Counted from the first letter of the stretch, positions 34,071-44,688 are shown. The stretch: DNA of 64,000 nt from Pseudomonas sp. QS1027 (GCF_002814235.1 NZ_PHSU01000003.1:310001-374000), one strand, 5' to 3'. Notes: generated by a model from the sequence alone, not told the origin. A program made the numbers and translations.

Positions 34071-35357
34071 ATGACTACGCCAGGCTCGCTGGATGTCACC
34101 CAAGCCGAGGGCCCACCCGGTCCTTTCACCTGGTATCGCAACCTCGATCAGCAGGAGCGTCGTACGTTCTGGAGTTGCAAGATCGGTTACGGCCTGGATG
34201 GCATGGACACCCAGATGCTCAGTTTCGTCATCCCGACGCTGATCGCCCTCTGGGGCCTCACCACCGGCCAGGCCGGGCTGATTTCCACCAGCACCCTGAT
34301 CGCCTCGGCCCTCGGCGGCTGGATCGCCGGGATTCTCTCCGACCGCATCGGCCGCGTACGCACCCTGCAACTGACGGTGCTCTGGTTCGCCGTGTTCACC
34401 TTTCTCTGTGGCTTCGCCCAGAACTACCACCAGTTGCTGGTGGCCCGGACCTTGATGGGCTTCGGTTTCGGTGGCGAGTGGACCGCCGGTGCGGTGTTGA
34501 TGGGCGAGGTGATTCGCGCCAAGGATCGCGGCAAGGCGGTCGGCATGGTGCAATCGGGCTGGGCCCTGGGCTGGGGTTTGACCGCGATCCTCTATGCGTT
34601 GCTGTTTTCGCTGTTGCCACCCGATGACGCCTGGCGCGCCCTGTTCGTGTTGGGCATCGTGCCAGCGATCTTTGTGATTTTCGTTCGCCGCCTGGTCAAG
34701 GACCCGGAGGTCTATCGCCAGGCCAAGAGCCAGGAAGCCCCGAGCAACCCGACGCATTTCTACGAGATCTTTGCCCCGGGCATGCTCAGCACCACTTTGC
34801 GGGCCTCCTTGCTGACCACCGGCGCGCTGGGCGGTTACTACGCCATCACGTCCTGGTTGCCGACCTTTCTGAAGAACGAACGTGGCTTGAGCGTACTCGG
34901 CACGGGCGGTTACCTGGCCATGGTGATCGCCGGTTCCTACATCGGTTATGTGATCAGCGCGTACCTGACCGATCTGCTGGGGCGCAAGAAGAACTTCATC
35001 CTGTTCGCCGTCGGCTCCTTCATCATCGTGCTCTTGTACACCCAGTTGCAGGTCAGCAACGAGGTCATGCTCTGGCTGGGCTTGCCCCTGGGCTTTTTTG
35101 CCTCGGGGATTTTCAGTGGCATGGGCGCGTTTCTCACCGAGCTGTTCCCGACGCGGATTCGCGGTTCGGGCCAAGGTTTTTGCTACAACATCGGGCGGGC
35201 GTTGGCGGCGTTTTTTCCGCTGCTGATCGGCCTGCTCAGCCAGAAAGTCTCCTTGAGCCTGGGGATCGGCGCTTTTGCCGCCGTGTCCTACGGGGTGGTG
35301 ATTCTAGCGGCCCTGAGCCTGCCGGAAACCCGTGGCAAGGAACTCGAAGCGCAGTAA
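34071..35357 (+). CDS. MFS transporter, likely organic-acid uptake (5-oxoproline candidate)
   Basis: A 428-residue major facilitator with 12 predicted helices. The family signature is in the loop after TM2 (GGWIAGILSDRIGRVRT) and in the second half (YLTDLLGRKKNF). It resembles the aromatic-acid/dicarboxylate symporter group. It starts before pxpA on the same strand with 63 bases between, and the LysR gene is divergent. I infer uptake of the 5-oxoproline (pyroglutamate) degraded by PxpABC. The ATG at 34071 is the only good start. Confidence 0.86.
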   Translation: MTTPGSLDVTQAEGPPGPFTWYRNLDQQERRTFWSCKIGYGLDGMDTQMLSFVIPTLIALWGLTTGQAGLISTSTLIASALGGWIAGILSDRIGRVRTLQLTVLWFAVFTFLCGFAQNYHQLLVARTLMGFGFGGEWTAGAVLMGEVIRAKDRGKAVGMVQSGWALGWGLTAILYALLFSLLPPDDAWRALFVLGIVPAIFVIFVRRLVKDPEVYRQAKSQEAPSNPTHFYEIFAPGMLSTTLRASLLTTGALGGYYAITSWLPTFLKNERGLSVLGTGGYLAMVIAGSYIGYVISAYLTDLLGRKKNFILFAVGSFIIVLLYTQLQVSNEVMLWLGLPLGFFASGIFSGMGAFLTELFPTRIRGSGQGFCYNIGRALAAFFPLLIGLLSQKVSLSLGIGAFAAVSYGVVILAALSLPETRGKELEAQ

Positions 35358-35420
35358 TCTGTGGGTATTTGCGAAAAGTCCCATATTAAGAAAAGTTAAA
35401 AGCCCACAGGAGCAACCACC

Positions 35421-36173
35421 GTGAGCCGCTTGTTATTGAATTGCGATATCGGCGAAAGCTATGGCAACTGGACCATGGGCCTGGATGCGCAGGTCATGCC
35501 GTTTATCGATTGCGCCAATGTGGCCTGCGGTTATCACGCGGGCGATCCGAGCATCATGCGCAAGACGGTAACCTTGGCCCTGGCCAACGACGTGCGTATC
35601 GGCGCCCATCCGGCCTATCCGGATCTGGTGGGGTTCGGTCGCCGCTCCATGGCCTGCACCCCCCAGGAAATCCAGGATCTGCTGCATTACCAGATCGGCG
35701 CGCTGGACGGTATCTGCCGGGCCCAGGGTACCCGGGTGAGTTACGTCAAGCCCCACGGCGCGATGTACAACGACATGATGACCAATCCCGAGCAACTGCG
35801 GGCGGTGATCCAGGCGATTGCCGCCTACGGCGGGGACCTGCCGCTGATGCTGCTGGCGATGCGCGACAATAGCGTGGCCCAGGCCCTGGGTGATGAATAC
35901 GGCGTCGAGCTGTGGTTCGAAGCCTTTGCCGACCGCGCCTACGACAGCGCCGGGCGCCTGGTCTCGCGGCAGTTGCCCGGTGCCGTGCACCACGAGCCTG
36001 AACGCATCGTCGAGCAGGCCCTGACCATCGCCCGTGGTGACAACCTTGTCGCCAGCGATGGCAGTTCGCTGCGCCTGCACGCCAATACCTTGTGCGTGCA
36101 CGGCGACAACGCCAGTTCGGTGGCTGCGGTGCAGCGTATCCGCGAGGCCCTGGATCGGCAGTCCGCCGTATGA
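35421..36173 (+). CDS. pxpA: 5-oxoprolinase subunit PxpA (LamB/YcsF family)
   Basis: With PxpB and PxpC it hydrolyses 5-oxoproline to glutamate with ATP. The 250-residue product starts with a GTG at 35421 (CAGGAG at 35407-35412) and has the LamB/YcsF hallmarks: [12 protein letters not shown] near the start, [42 protein letters not shown] and VSRQLPGAV. Its stop overlaps the pxpB start as ATGA. Confidence 0.95.
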   Translation: MSRLLLNCDIGESYGNWTMGLDAQVMPFIDCANVACGYHAGDPSIMRKTVTLALANDVRIGAHPAYPDLVGFGRRSMACTPQEIQDLLHYQIGALDGICRAQGTRVSYVKPHGAMYNDMMTNPEQLRAVIQAIAAYGGDLPLMLLAMRDNSVAQALGDEYGVELWFEAFADRAYDSAGRLVSRQLPGAVHHEPERIVEQALTIARGDNLVASDGSSLRLHANTLCVHGDNASSVAAVQRIREALDRQSAV

Positions 36174-36874
36174 AGCCACGGATCGAAGTGGTCGGGATCG
36201 ACTGTCTGATGGTGCGGCTGTTCGAGGTGATCGCCGAGGAAAACATGCCGTGGATGCTCGCCGCCGGCGAGCGTTTGCGGGCTGGATTTGCCGGGCACCT
36301 GATCGACCTGGTGCCGTCCTATACGACCTTGATGGTGCATTACGACCTGCTGGCCTTGAGCCCGTCCCAGGCCCGGGAACTGATTGCCGAAGCCTTGACC
36401 GACCTGACGCCGAGCAGCGGTGCTGGCGGCCAATGCCATGTGTTGCCGGTGTGGTACGACCCGAGTGTCGGCCCGGAACTGGGCTTGTTGGCCGAGCGCA
36501 GCGGCTGGTCGGTCAGCGAGGTGATTCGTCGTCACTGCGAGCGCGAGTACCAGGTGTTCGCCTTGGGTTTTGCCCCGGGGTTCGCCTTTATGGGATTGGT
36601 CGACGAAAGACTGGCCGCGCCGCGTATCAGCACGCCGCGCAAGCGGGTGGCGGCGGGGAGCGTGGGCATTGCCGAGCGCCAGACCGCGGCGTACCCGGTG
36701 GTTTCCCCGGGGGGCTGGAACCTGATCGGGCGGACGCCGAGCAAGCTGTTCGACCGTGAGCGCGATGGCTACAGCCTGATGCAGCCGGGCGATACGGTGC
36801 GTTTTGCCGCGATCGATCACGCTGAATTCATTACGTTGGGCGGCGATGACACGCCGCTGGAGGGCTTGGCATGA
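36170..36874 (+). CDS. pxpB: 5-oxoprolinase subunit PxpB (KipI family)
   Basis: A 234-residue protein of the KipI/allophanate hydrolase subunit 1 group, here the second subunit of 5-oxoprolinase. Family segments are [61 protein letters not shown] and [12 protein letters not shown]. The ATG at 36170 overlaps pxpA by 4 bases. The 3' end overlaps pxpC by 4 bases (ATGA), so all three are translationally coupled. Confidence 0.93.
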   Translation: MKPRIEVVGIDCLMVRLFEVIAEENMPWMLAAGERLRAGFAGHLIDLVPSYTTLMVHYDLLALSPSQARELIAEALTDLTPSSGAGGQCHVLPVWYDPSVGPELGLLAERSGWSVSEVIRRHCEREYQVFALGFAPGFAFMGLVDERLAAPRISTPRKRVAAGSVGIAERQTAAYPVVSPGGWNLIGRTPSKLFDRERDGYSLMQPGDTVRFAAIDHAEFITLGGDDTPLEGLA

Positions 36875-37788
36875 GCCATCTGTCGATTGAGGCAAGTACG
36901 CCTCTGTGCCTGTTGCAGGATGCGGGGCGGTTTGGCGTGCGTCATCTGGGCGTGACCCAGGGCGGTGCGCTGGATTGGGTCTCGATGTTCTGGGCCAACC
37001 ATCTGCTGGGCAATGCGCCTGACGCTGCCGTGGTGGAAGTGACCCTGGGCGGGCTGACGCTGGTGGCGGAAGAGGATTGTTGCCTGGCCCTGGCCGGTGC
37101 CGATCTTGGCGCGCGGGTGGACGATCAGGCACTGGCGCCCTGGTGCAGTTTTGTCTTGAGGAAAGGCCAGCGCCTGCAATTGACGCAGCCGCTGTCGGGG
37201 GCGCGGGCTTATCTGGCGGCGCCGGGCGGTTTTCTCGCCCCCCAGGTCCTTGGCAGTGCTGCCTGTGTGGTCCGTGAGGAACTCGGTGGGCTGGATGGTA
37301 TGGGACGGCCTTTGGCCAAAGGTGGGCGTTTGGAGTATCGCGGGGAAGCGTCTACGCCGAGAGGATTGTCGGGGGCGCAGGTGCCGGATTTCAGTTCCAG
37401 CGCGCCGTTGCAGGTGGTGCTCGGGGCACAGATCGGTGAGTTCAGCGGGCAAAGTCTGTTCGATGCATTCAACAGTGTCTGGACCCTGGACAGTCGCGCC
37501 GATCGCATGGGGATTCGGCTGTTGGGGCCGGAGTTGAAGTACCAGGGCGAGCCGATGATTTCCGAGGGTATTCCCCTGGGGGCGATCCAGGTGCCGCCGG
37601 ATGGGCAGCCGATCGTATTGCTCAACGATCGGCAGACCATTGGCGGTTATCCACGCCTGGGGGCGTTGACGCCATTGTCGCTGGCGCGATTGGCGCAATG
37701 CCTGCCGGGGAGCGAGGTCAGGCTGGCGCCGGTGGTGCAGGAGACGGCGCATCGGCAGCAGGTCGAGTTTATGCGCAAGTTCGCGTAG
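36871..37788 (+). CDS. pxpC: 5-oxoprolinase subunit PxpC (KipA family)
   Basis: A 305-residue member of the KipA/biotin-dependent carboxyltransferase-like group and the third PxpABC subunit. Hallmarks are LLQDAGRFGVRHLGVTQGGALDW near the start, GADLGARVDDQAL, AYLAAPGGF, and LGPELKYQGEPMISEGIPLGAIQVPPDGQPIVLLNDRQTIGGYPR in the last third (the SEGIPLGAIQVPP strand is the family signature). Complete and intact. REP units follow. Confidence 0.94.
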   Translation: MSHLSIEASTPLCLLQDAGRFGVRHLGVTQGGALDWVSMFWANHLLGNAPDAAVVEVTLGGLTLVAEEDCCLALAGADLGARVDDQALAPWCSFVLRKGQRLQLTQPLSGARAYLAAPGGFLAPQVLGSAACVVREELGGLDGMGRPLAKGGRLEYRGEASTPRGLSGAQVPDFSSSAPLQVVLGAQIGEFSGQSLFDAFNSVWTLDSRADRMGIRLLGPELKYQGEPMISEGIPLGAIQVPPDGQPIVLLNDRQTIGGYPRLGALTPLSLARLAQCLPGSEVRLAPVVQETAHRQQVEFMRKFA

Positions 37789-37796
37789 GCCCCAAA

Positions 37797-37891
37797 AGCT
37801 TCGCGGGCGAGCCCTGCTCCTACAGTTCGGTGTCGAATACACATTTCGCATACGACATGAATTTGTAGGAGCAGGGCTTGCCCGCGAAAGC
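37797..37891. repeat. REP inverted pair, type TGTAGGAGCAGGGCTTGCCCGCGAA
   Basis: Two inverted copies: 37797-37824 (GCTTCGCGGGCGAGCCCTGC, then TCCTACA) and 37864-37891 (TGTAGGAGCAGGGCTTGCCC, then GCGAAAGC), separated by about 40 bases. It lies between convergent pxpC and the VWA gene. This is the second REP type, also present at 18641-18730. Confidence 0.9.
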
Positions 37892-37912
37892 GTCAGTCCA
37901 GGCGATATCGTT

Positions 37913-39091
37913 CTACTTGGACAAAAACCGCATCCCCTCTTCCAGCCCACGCAAGGTCAGCGGATACATCTGATCCTCCACCAGATCCCGAACGATCCCG
38001 GTCGACGCGGTGTAGTTCCAGGTGTCCTTCGGATACGGGTTGATCCAGATCAGCTTCTTGTACTTGGCCATGACCCGCTGCATCCACACATAACCGGCTT
38101 CTTCGTTCCAGTGCTCGACACTGCCGCCGGCCTGGGTGATTTCATACGGCGCCATGGCCGCATCGCCGACGAAAATCACTTTGTAGTCGGCTCCGTACTT
38201 GTGCAACAGGTCCAGGGTCGAAGTGCTTTCCGAGCCCCGGCGCAGGTTGTTCTTCCACACCGATTCATAGATGAAGTTGTGGAAGTAGAAGTACTCCAGG
38301 TGCTTGAACTCGGTCTTGCAGGCCGAGAACAATTCCTCGCAGATCTTCACATGGGCGTCCATCGAGCCGCCGATGTCGAACAACAGCAGCAACTTGATGG
38401 TGTTGCGTCGCTCCGGGCGCATCTGGATATTCAACAGGCCGGCGTCGCGAGCGGTGTGGTCGATGGTGCCGTCGATATCCAGCTCTTCCGCCGCACCCTG
38501 GCGCGCGAACTTGCGCAGGCGGCGCAAGGCGATCTTGATATTGCGCGTGCCCAGTTCGACCTGGTCGTCGAGGTTCTTGTACTCGCGCTGGTCCCAGACC
38601 TTGACCGCTTTGCCCTGGCGTTGGCCGGCGTCGCCGACACGAATGCCCTCGGGGTTGAAACCGCCCGAGCCGAACGGGCTGGTGCCGCCGGTGCCGATCC
38701 ATTTGTTGCCGCCGGCGTGACGTTCCTTCTGTTCTTCCAGGCGCTTCTTGAATTCCTCGATCAGCTTGTCCAGGCCGCCGAGGGACTGGATCTGCGCGCG
38801 CTCTTCGGCGCTCAGCGAGCGTTCGAACTCCTTGCGCAACCATTCTTCGGGAATCAGTGCCTGAAGATGGTCATCGAGTTTTTCCAGGCCATTGAAGTAG
38901 GCGCCGAAAGCCCGGTCGAATTTGTCGAAATGCCGCTCGTCCTTCACCAGGATCGCCCGGGCGAGGTAGTAGAACTCGTCCATGTCGGCGAAGGTCACGC
39001 GCTGTTTCAGCGCGTTGATCAGGTCGAGCAGTTCGCGCACCGACACCGGAACCTTGGCGGCGCGCATTTCATTGAACAGGTTGAGCAGCAT
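37913..39091 (-). CDS. VWA-domain (CoxE-like) protein
   Basis: A 392-residue protein of the CoxE/VWA group. The MIDAS metal motif is DIGGSMD near residue 240 (LLLLFDIGGS), the DxGxS form of DxSxS. The N-terminal half is helical. It starts 35 bases after a MoxR ATPase gene on the same strand. MoxR-VWA pairs act as chaperone-like units that insert metals or assist assembly in several systems; the client here is unknown. A LLNLFNEMRAAKVPVSVRELLDLI start and the ATG at 39091 are typical. Confidence 0.88.
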   Translation of the reverse strand: MLLNLFNEMRAAKVPVSVRELLDLINALKQRVTFADMDEFYYLARAILVKDERHFDKFDRAFGAYFNGLEKLDDHLQALIPEEWLRKEFERSLSAEERAQIQSLGGLDKLIEEFKKRLEEQKERHAGGNKWIGTGGTSPFGSGGFNPEGIRVGDAGQRQGKAVKVWDQREYKNLDDQVELGTRNIKIALRRLRKFARQGAAEELDIDGTIDHTARDAGLLNIQMRPERRNTIKLLLLFDIGGSMDAHVKICEELFSACKTEFKHLEYFYFHNFIYESVWKNNLRRGSESTSTLDLLHKYGADYKVIFVGDAAMAPYEITQAGGSVEHWNEEAGYVWMQRVMAKYKKLIWINPYPKDTWNYTASTGIVRDLVEDQMYPLTLRGLEEGMRFLSK

Positions 39092-39126
39092 GGCAATCGC
39101 CCCCGCTTTTGTTGAAAAAAGCGAAC

Positions 39127-39972
39127 TCAGCGGCTGCCGCGACGGCTCATGAAGGCCAGGCGTTCAAGCAGTTGCACGTCCTGTTCGTTCTTCACCAGGG
39201 CGCCGGCCAAAGGCGGAATGGCCTTGGTCGGATCACGCTCGCGCAGCACCGCTTCGCCGATATTGTCGGCCATCAGCAGTTTCAGCCAGTCCACCAGTTC
39301 CGAGGTCGAAGGCTTTTTCTTCAGGCCCGGGACCTTGCGCACGTCGAAGAACACGTCGAGGGCTTCGCTGACCAGGTCCTTCTTGATGTTCGGGTAATGC
39401 ACGTCGACGATCTTCTGCAGGGTGACGCGGTCCGGGAAGGCGATGTAGTGGAAGAAGCAGCGACGCAGGAAGGCGTCCGGCAGCTCTTTCTCGTTGTTGG
39501 AGGTAATGATGATGATCGGGCGTTTCTTCGCCTTGATGGTTTCATCGATCTCGTAGACGTAGAACTCCATCTTGTCGAGTTCTTGCAGCAGGTCGTTGGG
39601 GAACTCGATGTCGGCCTTGTCGATTTCGTCGATCAGCAGGATCACCCGCTCTTCGGATTCGAAGGCTTCCCACAGCTTGCCCTTTTTCAGGTAGTTGCGA
39701 ACGTCGTGGACCTTTTCGTTGCCCAGTTGCGAGTCGCGCAGGCGGCTGACCGCGTCGTACTCGTAGAGACCCTGGTGCGCCTTGGTGGTGGACTTGATGT
39801 GCCAGGTGATCAGCTTGGCGCCAAAGGATTCGGCCAACTGTTCGGCCAACATGGTCTTGCCGGTGCCGGGTTCGCCCTTGACCAGCAACGGACGCTCCAG
39901 GGTGATGGCGGCATTCACGGCCAGCTTCAGGTCATCGGTGGCAACGTAGGCCTGGGTGCCTTCGAACTTCAT
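39127..39972 (-). CDS. MoxR-type AAA+ ATPase
   Basis: A 281-residue MoxR ATPase. Walker A is GEPGTGKT at 33-40, Walker B is ILLIDEIDK, and sensor 1 is IIITSNNEKELPDAFLRRC with the arginine-finger region beside it. The ATG at 39972 was chosen over an in-frame upstream start, as the protein then begins MKFEGTQAYVATDDLK like its homologues. It partners with the VWA protein just downstream. The pair presumably remodels or activates a third protein. Confidence 0.92.
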   Translation of the reverse strand: MKFEGTQAYVATDDLKLAVNAAITLERPLLVKGEPGTGKTMLAEQLAESFGAKLITWHIKSTTKAHQGLYEYDAVSRLRDSQLGNEKVHDVRNYLKKGKLWEAFESEERVILLIDEIDKADIEFPNDLLQELDKMEFYVYEIDETIKAKKRPIIIITSNNEKELPDAFLRRCFFHYIAFPDRVTLQKIVDVHYPNIKKDLVSEALDVFFDVRKVPGLKKKPSTSELVDWLKLLMADNIGEAVLRERDPTKAIPPLAGALVKNEQDVQLLERLAFMSRRGSR

Positions 39973-40113
39973 CTGCAATTCCTCGGACGATAACGCCGGC
40001 CGGTTCGGGGGCGGGCGGAAAAAAATCATCCCTGACTATAACGCGGCGCCCGGTCGAGTGTGAACGCAGACGGCTTATTCAGTCTCTGAATGGGGCGTCA
40101 GATCTTGACCCGG

Positions 40114-41202
40114 TCAGGGCTTCTGGCCGGTCGTCGGCTGCGGTTGTTCATAACGTGCATTGAAGGCCTGGATGAATCCGTTGTGCAAGATCTGTAAAAA
40201 GGCCTGGAACGCGCTGATATCCTGCTGGTGAACGCTGCCACTGAGTTCCACGCGGGTGGCGAACTGGTTTTTGTTCTGATTCTTCAACAGGGTTTCGCCG
40301 CCACCGACGATGGCCTCCCACACCGAACGCAGGATGCTCTTGTCCGGGTTCTCGACGTCCTGTTGCCAGTTGAAGACCTCGACATTGCGCAGCAACGGCT
40401 TGATATAGCCGGTGAGCTGGCCTTTATGGGCCTGGGCCTCGATCACCAGATCGCCGGTGCCGGCGTTGAAATCGAATTTGCCGTAGGCCGAGGCGAAGTC
40501 GTTGACACGCCGCAGTTCAATGCCGGTGGCCCGCAGGCGGAATTCGAAATCTTCGAAGTTGTTCAGCGGATCGAAGGTGGCGTTGGCTTCCAGCGGGGCT
40601 TGTCCGAGCAACAACGCATGGCCTTCGAAGCGGGCGTCGCGGTGATCCTTGAGGTCGACGACATTGGTCAGGTTGTAGAAGCTGGCATTGACCCGGGTCG
40701 CCTGCAGGTTGACCACCGGTTTTGAATTGAAGTTGCGGAAGGTGATGCGCCCGTCGTCGATCCGCACCTCATTGAGGGTGATGGGCAGCAGCTTGCCCAG
40801 CTGGGCCCGCCAGTCGGTGCCCTGACCGGTCTGGGACGCCTGCTTGTTGTTGACGCCGCCGTCGACGAAGTTCAGCTCCGGTTTGACGAACAGCACCTGC
40901 GCCACCACCGCGTGGTTGTCCCACAGGGATTTCCAGCTCACCGACAAGTCGATCAGCGGGGCCTTGACGAACGGCACGGGCACCTTGCCGGTGACCTTGA
41001 CGATCTCCAGTCCGTTGATCCGGTAGGCGCCGCGCCACAGGGCCAAATCCACATCCTGCACCTGGCCGCGGTAATCGCCCATATCGGCGAGTTTTTCATT
41101 CAAATAGTGACGCACCAGGGAGGGCAGGGCCAGATTCAGCACCACCAGCAGCAGCGCGAAAGTTGCCAGTCCCCACAATGGCCAGCTGTAACGACGTTTC
41201 AT
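40114..41202 (-). CDS. AsmA-like / DUF748-containing protein with N-terminal membrane anchor
   Basis: A 362-residue protein with an N-terminal transmembrane helix (SWPLWGLATFALLLVVLNLALP, about 6-27), then a periplasmic region rich in alternating beta strands (GRITFRNFN, NLQATRVNASFYNLTNVV and similar). This resembles the AsmA/DUF748 group implicated in outer-membrane lipid transport or envelope maintenance. Function unknown. It lies between MoxR and divergent cysK. The ATG at 41202 was chosen; upstream in-frame Met codons would extend into the intergenic region. Confidence 0.72.
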   Translation of the reverse strand: MKRRYSWPLWGLATFALLLVVLNLALPSLVRHYLNEKLADMGDYRGQVQDVDLALWRGAYRINGLEIVKVTGKVPVPFVKAPLIDLSVSWKSLWDNHAVVAQVLFVKPELNFVDGGVNNKQASQTGQGTDWRAQLGKLLPITLNEVRIDDGRITFRNFNSKPVVNLQATRVNASFYNLTNVVDLKDHRDARFEGHALLLGQAPLEANATFDPLNNFEDFEFRLRATGIELRRVNDFASAYGKFDFNAGTGDLVIEAQAHKGQLTGYIKPLLRNVEVFNWQQDVENPDKSILRSVWEAIVGGGETLLKNQNKNQFATRVELSGSVHQQDISAFQAFLQILHNGFIQAFNARYEQPQPTTGQKP

Positions 41203-41333
41203 GGGTGTGCCCCGACGGCTGTCTATATAGGCGATGGACCCCCGGCAGCGCCATACGTTCGCTATGACTGGACGCCCGCCAGCCCGGGGCATACCCTTGA
41301 AAGCCAACTCATCGTTGCCCAAAGGACCCCGTC

Positions 41334-42308
<975 letters not shown>

Positions 42309-42537
42309 GCCGGGTAGCGGCGCGGCAGGCTGGAAGGGCAGGATCCGCTGACTTGGGTCAGCTACCGTTCAGCGGTTTCTTGTTAAACAGGTGCTTTGTT
42401 GCCGGATCGGCAACGTTGAATCTGTGACGTCATGGGTTTTTCCCGGTGCCGGTAATGTTTATCATGGCCGGCTGCCACGTGAGGTGGGTCGAGCGATACA
42501 GACCGCCTGCGCGTTGCCCATTTTCGAGGAGTGTTGA

Positions 42538-43476
42538 ATGACCTTTTCCTTTGCCGCCAAGGCCGCAATCCTGCTGCTGTTCCTGGGCAGTACGCTTTAC
42601 GTGCATCTGCGCGGCAAGGCGCGTTTGCCCCTATTGCGCCAGTTCGTCAACCATTCCGCCGCGTTCGCGCCGTACAATGCCTTGATGTACCTGTTTTCCA
42701 GCGTACCGTCCAAGCCTTACCTGGACCGCAGCAAGTTTCCCGAGCTGGATGTGCTCAAGGACAATTGGGAAGTGATCCGCGAAGAGGCCATGCATCTGTT
42801 CGATGAGGGCTATATCCGCGCCGCCGAGAAGAACAACGACGCCGGTTTCGGCTCGTTCTTCAAGAAGGGCTGGAAGCGTTTCTATCTCAAGTGGTACGAC
42901 AAGGCCCTGCCATCGGCCGAGCTGCTCTGCCCGAAAACCGTGGCGCTGGTGAACTCGATCCCCAACGTCAAGGGCGCGATGTTCGCCCTGTTGCCCGGTG
43001 GCAGTCACCTCAACCCGCACCGTGACCCGTTTGCCGGTTCCCTGCGTTATCACCTGGGGTTGTCCACGCCGAACTCCGACGATTGCCGGATTTTCGTCGA
43101 CGGCCAGGTCTATGCCTGGCGCGACGGTGAAGACGTGATGTTCGACGAGACCTACGTTCACTGGGTCAAGAATGAAACCGAGCAGACCCGGGTTATTCTG
43201 TTCTGCGATATCGAGCGTCCGCTGAGCAGCCGCTTCATGACCGCGATCAACCGCCGGGTCAGCGCTTTCCTCGGCCGTGCTACCGCGCCGCAGAACCTCG
43301 ATGACGAGCGGGTCGGCGGGATCAACCAGGCCTATGCCTGGAGCAAGCGCTTCAGCGACCGCATCAGTGGCGTGGTCAAACGCTTCAAGCGCGCCAATCC
43401 CAAGGCCTATCGGATCATGCGTCCGGTGCTGGCGGTGGTGGTCTTCGCCGCCCTCGGTTATTGGTTGTTCGGCTAA
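42538..43476 (+). CDS. Aspartyl/asparaginyl beta-hydroxylase family protein (LpxO-like)
   Basis: A 312-residue Fe(II)/2-oxoglutarate dioxygenase. It has an N-terminal membrane helix (AAKAAILLLFLGSTLYVHL), the HxD iron motif in LNPHRDPF near residue 160, the second histidine in ETYVHWVKNE and an arginine (TRVILFCDIERP) for 2-oxoglutarate. A C-terminal hydrophobic segment (VLAVVVFAALGYWLFG) is another membrane anchor. It matches LpxO, which hydroxylates the 2-position of lipid A secondary acyl chains, in order and length. A GAGGAG site lies upstream of the ATG at 42538. Confidence 0.85.
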   Translation: MTFSFAAKAAILLLFLGSTLYVHLRGKARLPLLRQFVNHSAAFAPYNALMYLFSSVPSKPYLDRSKFPELDVLKDNWEVIREEAMHLFDEGYIRAAEKNNDAGFGSFFKKGWKRFYLKWYDKALPSAELLCPKTVALVNSIPNVKGAMFALLPGGSHLNPHRDPFAGSLRYHLGLSTPNSDDCRIFVDGQVYAWRDGEDVMFDETYVHWVKNETEQTRVILFCDIERPLSSRFMTAINRRVSAFLGRATAPQNLDDERVGGINQAYAWSKRFSDRISGVVKRFKRANPKAYRIMRPVLAVVVFAALGYWLFG

Positions 43477-43560
43477 CCTGTTGCAATGGCGGCCGGGCGC
43501 TGGTTATAGTCGGCGCTCGGTGTTTCAACCGATTCACCTCCCTCAGCAAAAGATCAGCCC

Positions 43561-43725
43561 ATGCCGGTTTCCTTTCTCAATGCGGTAGTCGATTCAGCGG
43601 TCAACGCTGTGGTCGTGCCGTGCGGGAACCAACAGCCTGCGCAGATCAGTCATTACCCCCCACCTGTCAGTAGCACGCCGGTGTACGCAGTCGTATCACC
43701 GCCGGGTGTCGGCGTTTCGGGCTGA
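43561..43725 (+). CDS. Candidate 54-codon small ORF of unknown function
   Basis: An uninterrupted ATG-to-TGA frame. The predicted product is MPVSFLNAVVDSAVNAVVV..., hydrophobic at first, then proline- and serine-rich (HYPPPVSSTPVYAV, SPPGVGVS). The base composition and third-position pattern look coding, but no strong ribosome site is visible upstream (CCCTCAGC). It sits in the 348-base gap between the LpxO-like gene and an EamA gene. It could be a small membrane protein or a leader for the EamA gene. I recognise no family. Confidence 0.4.
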   Translation: MPVSFLNAVVDSAVNAVVVPCGNQQPAQISHYPPPVSSTPVYAVVSPPGVGVSG

Positions 43726-43824
43726 TCAGCAGCGTTTGCTGTTCCCCTGTGCCCGCCTGAAAAAAACTACTGAATGTTCAGCCTTGCGCTGAATCGGCTT
43801 TTGCCTGAATCACGGGTGGTATCC

Positions 43825-44688
43825 ATGTTGGCTTTTTCAAAACAATCCGCAACCGCGGCGGCCTCGACGAGTCTGTTTGTCCTGCTCTGGAGTAGCGGGG
43901 CGATCTTCTCCAAATGGGGGCTGGCCCATGCCTCGCCGTTCGCTTTTCTGTTGATCCGTTTTTCCATCGCCCTGCTGGGGCTGGTGGTGTTGGTGCCGTT
44001 GCTCAAGTTCAAGCTGCCGCGGAGGGGCAAACCACTGCTTTATGCGGCGGCGACCGGGCTGGTGTTGCTGGGGGCCTATCAGATTTTCTATCTGCTGGCC
44101 CTGGACCTGAAGGTCACGCCCGGTGTCATGGCGACGATCATGGGGGTGCAGCCGATCCTTACGGCGGTGCTGATGGAGCGCCAGCGTTCCTGGAGCCGGA
44201 TGTTCGGCCTGGGGCTAGGGTTGGCGGGGCTGATCCTGGTGGTTTACCAGGGTATCGGTCTGGCCGGGATGTCCCTGGCGGGGATGCTGTTCGGTTTGCT
44301 GGCCCTGGCGAGCATGACCTTGGGCTCGATCATGCAGAAGCGCATCACTGATAACCCTTTGGGCACGCTGCCAGTGCAGTATCTGGCAGGTTTGCTGTTG
44401 TGCGGGGTTTTCGTGCCGTTCCAGCCGTTCCACTTTGAAACCGGCAGCGGCTTTATCGTGCCGGTGCTGTGGATGGGGCTGGTGGTCTCGGTGCTGGCGA
44501 CCTTGTTGCTGTATCGACTGATTGCCCGGGGGAACCTGGTCAATGTCACCAGCCTGTTCTACCTGGTGCCAGCGGTGACGGCGGTCATGGATTACCTGAT
44601 CTTCGGTAATCGCTTGGCGGCGCTGAGCATGCTCGGTATGGCGCTGATTATCGTCGGGTTGGTGTTTGTGTTTCGCAAGAGTGCCTGA
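43825..44688 (+). CDS. EamA-family (DMT) transporter
   Basis: A 287-residue protein with ten hydrophobic segments and the two EamA repeats of about 140 residues each. Starts at the ATG of LAFSKQSATAAAST at 43825; an alternative ATG at 43774 adds 17 residues with poor context. The transported substrate (metabolite or drug export) is unknown. It reads toward a REP pair and is convergent with another EamA gene. Confidence 0.85.
   Translation: MLAFSKQSATAAASTSLFVLLWSSGAIFSKWGLAHASPFAFLLIRFSIALLGLVVLVPLLKFKLPRRGKPLLYAAATGLVLLGAYQIFYLLALDLKVTPGVMATIMGVQPILTAVLMERQRSWSRMFGLGLGLAGLILVVYQGIGLAGMSLAGMLFGLLALASMTLGSIMQKRITDNPLGTLPVQYLAGLLLCGVFVPFQPFHFETGSGFIVPVLWMGLVVSVLATLLLYRLIARGNLVNVTSLFYLVPAVTAVMDYLIFGNRLAALSMLGMALIIVGLVFVFRKSA

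Noticed and set aside
43461..43673. Overlapping 70-codon plus frame around the small ORF
   Set aside because: It begins inside the LpxO-like gene and its product has no sensible features; the 43561-43725 frame is the more plausible one.
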